Translations under genes and position numbers: made by a program | NCBI GenBank assembly: GCA_022592435.1 | Contig: JABYQS010000159.1 | Coordinates: 1 to 64,000 of the forward strand | Reading direction: 5' to 3' | Length of the DNA stretch: 64,000 nucleotides | Source of the DNA: Cerioporus squamosus | Taxonomy: Eukaryota; Basidiomycota; Agaricomycetes; Polyporales; Polyporaceae | Notes under the pieces: generated by a model | Seen by the model: the letters and a program-made list of their open reading frames with translations, nothing else | What the model was told of the DNA's origin: nothing | Databases searched by the model: none | In this document: positions 60,931-64,000 of the stretch, one piece after another | How the letters are laid out: the number at the start of each line of letters is the position of its first letter | Numbering within the stretch: the first letter of the stretch is position 1

Positions 60931-63209
60931 CCCAGGCGAGTGAGGCAGAAAGGTCGACTTACGCGTATGCGCAAGCTCATCTCATAGATGTTCGTTGTTT
61001 CTCGGCGACTTTCACCATCGGAGAACTCCTGTGGATGATACAGGTCAGTACAAGCACAACCAGACTCGAGGCCCAAGTCGCGGTCTTCTCGCACGACCGT
61101 CCTCGCCTCAACTTGAAGAGCGTCCGGCGAAGGCGTCGCAGAGCTTCCCGGAGGCCATTGTGTTCTGCGACGCGTCTGCCGGCCTCGGAGTCTGCACGAC
61201 AGTGAGTCAGTACAATCGTCACGTCGACAAGGTCTGAGAAGACGGGCCTCATCTCATAGCTGGCGCGATCTGGCCGCATGGTGTGCCAAAGGATAGGAGA
61301 CGGATAGCAGAACGGGAGGCGAGAGCCCGGCCGTAGTCGACATGGGATAGGACACAGGGGACGGCCTCTCGGGAGCAAGCTGGTCACGGTCGCGATTTCG
61401 GACTTGTACGAGATGGTGTGCATGAATGTGTCCCGGTCAGGATTCAAGGGGAGAGGGAATGAGGTAGGAGCTAGCCGGACGTCGTTGCTGCTGCTCGTGG
61501 GCATCGTGTTGCTGCGAAGGGACACGTCAAGAACGACGATCTCGCGATGGGGCGGCGAGATAATAGGTACGTACCTCACCAATCTCCGCATGTGCAGGGT
61601 CTCCCAGCCAAGAAGGCCGCCAAATGCGGCAGCTGATCTCTTCGAAGCGACGCCGTGAGCCACGACGACTGGGGGAGGTGGTGAGACGTCGCGACGACGA
61701 GAGGTGCAGAGATGTATGTAACTGTGGCGTAATGCAATGAGCTTCATTGAAACAAGTCGTGCCCAAGAGCGTGTGTGTCGTGCAAGGAGCGAGCGCGTAC
61801 ATCGGAGGGTACTAGTCGAGCGACGACGACCCGGAGGCGAGAGTACGTAGAGGGCACTGGGAAGAGTGAGGGAGGACAGCGGGGATGGGGGAAGAGGGAA
61901 GAGGGAGAGATGCAGTTGCGAAATGAGGACGACCCTCCCGTCCCAGATTCCGATCGCGCGTCTCGTCGATGTGAAGGGACGGGCAATATCTGCAGTGGTT
62001 AGCGAGCTTGCCACCGCCTCCTCGGCGCCCTCGTTTCTCTGATGGCACATTCCGATAGCTCTCGACCCCAGCTGTACGTGCTTGAAACCGCGATTACCTT
62101 CAGTTCTTGTCTCTTGAGTATTTCCTCACTTCGAACTTGGGCAGTAATGTTAGTTCTCGGAGCCATACTCGGAGGGCTTGGTATACTGACATAATTGCAG
62201 TCATCAAAACAGCTTGACTGTCGATGTCGTCCGTTCGTCGCTGCCGGAATTATGAGTGGCAGTCCAGGCCTCCCGCGTACAGCGCTCCGGCCATATTATT
62301 TGTGTTTCATGTCAGATCGTCCACTTGTCGATCGTCCACTTGTCGATCGTCTACTCCAGCATGCTCGTCGCTATTGCGCCCTCCTGGATGGCTCGGCATA
62401 CTGACATAGTTGCGGTGATCACAGTAGCTTGAGTGGCAATGTCCTCCGTTTGTCGCGGTGGTCGGAAATATGAGCGGCGGTACAAACCTCTCGCAAAGCA
62501 TGCTCTGGCCATATTCTTCGCGTTTCAAGTAAGAATATCGTCCGCTTGTCGGTCTTCTCTCCCGGGCCCCGGCATGCCACTGCACTCTCCCGGGAGTAGC
62601 ATCGAGATCTGTTCTGCGACCCGAGCTCATTGTTCCCGAACTGAAGAGAGGTTTCTGCACATCCAGCACTCGCAAATTCAGCACACCGAGTACGCTCGAT
62701 CCCGATTCCCTGCCATGGCAGAACGAAGCAGGATGCATGCTACGGACATCTCCATGTATACCCGGCATACGGAGACATGGCTCCCGGTCTCCCGATCCCA
62801 AGTCCGGTATCATTCTTATTCCCTTGTCCCTGGCGCTGCGTCGGATCGCCCGAGCATAGCTTACGCTTCCGGCCATACTTACGCGAAGAAGTTTTACCCA
62901 GTCTTCTGGGCTTCTGGCGGCAAGGCTGGAGCTTTCCAATGCCGCGGTGGGTGTCTGCACGCAGGACAAGGGCATTCTCCCTGCTTCAATAGAGCATACC
63001 TATGTCGCTTTCAAGCTCCTTCCAACCGAAGATGGCAATCTCCAATGCACTCAGTATCGCGCTGAGCATTGAGCAAGTGTGCACGAGCGAGAGAACTACC
63101 TCGAGCGTCGAGGCGGCATGCGCATACACCGCTCCTGGGCCTGAATGTGAATTGTTCCTTGAAGAGCCAAGATTTCCCAAGCCTCGGAGTCTAGGCTTGT
63201 GAAGTATGC

Positions 63210-63353
63210 ATGTCATGCCGCGTTGCTATCCGTCGGGTGCTTGTAACGGCTCTCCAAAAGTTCGGACTCAGTGCTAAGCAGACTAAGACCGAAGTCATGG
63301 TATCCTCGCTGTCGCTGTCTGCACCTCAGGCCGGGCATACATCTACTGAATGA
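63210..63353 (+). pseudogene. reverse-transcriptase-like fragment, unit 4
   Basis: Matches the version in units 1 and 2, not that of unit 3. Confidence 0.35.
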
Positions 63354-64000
63354 AAGTGCCTCTCGAGATTAAGGGTCGACAAGATCCAAGGACACGGACT
63401 CGGACTCGGACTTGGAGTTGAGCATCTCCGGGTACACCGATTCATCTCGCAAGAAACTACGCTTGTGCTGCGATGCGACGTGGACGGAGGGCCAGTGCAC
63501 CGTCTTCTGCCAAGCGAAATTGTACACAGGCTCGATACGATGTGGACGGAGCAAGAAGCCTGCTCGTCGACTGACCTACTCCTTCCCATTTCTAGCACGA
63601 CTGGTAGCTGGTAGGGTATACGAGCATCGCGTACATGGCTGCGGCTCCTGGACCTGGAGGGAAACCTCGACGCGTACATGGGAGACATAACCCCACGCTC
63701 GCAGCTTTGTTTCTTCCCGTGCTTGGCACGCTGTCGCTCGGATCGCCCGAGCAGACATTGCTCGTTTACGCGGAGCTGTCTCAGCCACCTCCCTGGGTCC
63801 CGAACGGCAAGACGCGGCCAAGACGTATACAGCGGGTCTCACGGGTAAATGAAAATAAGATGCATCCTTGAGACATGACAGCAGCATGACACAGTACTAC
63901 TGCAACCCTCGAGGCGCAACTTGAAGCTGCCAGCTATAAGCACTGGCAGCAGACATGCACGCAGAACGACGCTCGCCAAGTCTCTGGCCCTCTGAGCTCT

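Larger units (their letters stand above)
24950..64000 (+). repeat. tandem array of about 10.2-10.3-kb units, each led by a G-alpha-like gene
   Basis: The G-alpha ATG recurs at 25295, 35525, 45772 and 56104, spacings of 10,230, 10,247 and 10,332 bp, all in the same orientation, with the whole spacer repeated too. Similarity to the sequence upstream of later G-alpha copies fades leftward between about 25.05 and 24.93 kb, so the left border of the array is near there. The right border lies beyond the window. Similarity is uneven: long stretches are almost identical, others several per cent apart. Confidence 0.95.
56104..64000 (+). repeat. array unit 4 (cut by window end)
   Basis: Truncated G-alpha copy 4 and a spacer that follows unit 3 up to about 60.3 kb. 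It is strongly rearranged from 60.3 to 62.5 kb and then resembles units 1 and 2 again from about 62.6 kb to the window end. Confidence 0.9.

Noticed and set aside
25295..64000. The repeat unit as a single large transposon
   Set aside because: No terminal inverted or long terminal repeats, no target duplication at unit borders and no intact transposase or polymerase. The best-placed breakpoint of the newest copy falls inside the G-alpha tail, as expected for unequal exchange.

Overview
The window is nuclear DNA of a filamentous basidiomycete, most likely an Agaricomycete of the Polyporales type. Evidence: high GC, genes cut by many 45-70 nt introns with GT(G/A)(A/C)GT donors, an atypical expanded G-alpha family, a Byr4/Bfa1-like septation regulator, a short fungal acetamidase/formamidase, several small secreted proteins with Kex2-type dibasic sites, and an Activator-like (hAT) DNA transposon. 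There are no operons, no ribosome binding sites, and I found no convincing rRNA or tRNA gene.

Left part (1-24.9 kb), single-copy genes. A complete hAT element (1656-5551) has matching terminal repeats, a perfect 8-bp target duplication and a seven-exon transposase. A decayed copy of a small secreted protein gene (6905-7661, minus) has its intact paralogue at 17150-17902 (plus). A Gly/Asn-rich secreted protein lies at 8510-8979 (minus). The large disordered Byr4/Bfa1-like protein spans 12041-16169. Two tiny secreted peptide genes with the same layout (signal peptide on a 66-nt first exon, dibasic site in the mature part) lie at 18683-18925 (minus) and 21288-21645 (plus). An eight-exon acetamidase/formamidase gene that includes a 9-nt microexon lies at 21890-23271 (minus). 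Between these genes I see long stretches with nothing recognisable.

Right part (about 24.95 kb to the end of the window). This is a head-to-tail tandem array with a period of about 10.2-10.3 kb. Four units are seen, the last cut by the window edge. Each unit starts with a G-alpha-like gene (ATGs at 25295, 35525, 45772 and 56104), followed by about 8 kb with no large gene. That spacer holds blocks of repeated, splice-site-bounded modules rich in the heptamer CCGGGAG, a short reverse-transcriptase-like open frame, and a possible eroded secreted-peptide exon. The G-alpha genes keep the P-loop and switch I arginine. They have Ser in place of the catalytic switch II Gln, and their recognisable coding sequence stops at the NK of the NKxD motif, so the guanine-specificity loop and receptor-contacting C-terminus are missing or unrecognisable. 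The fourth copy has also lost about 540 bp covering both switches. Units 1 and 2 are almost identical and differ mainly by one-base homopolymer length changes, which points to a very recent duplication or to consensus/assembly error.

The most unusual content is the G-alpha array: an amplified, truncated, probably GTP-hydrolysis-impaired G-alpha with an exon-derived patch copied into its tail, carried together with the repetitive spliced-module spacer.
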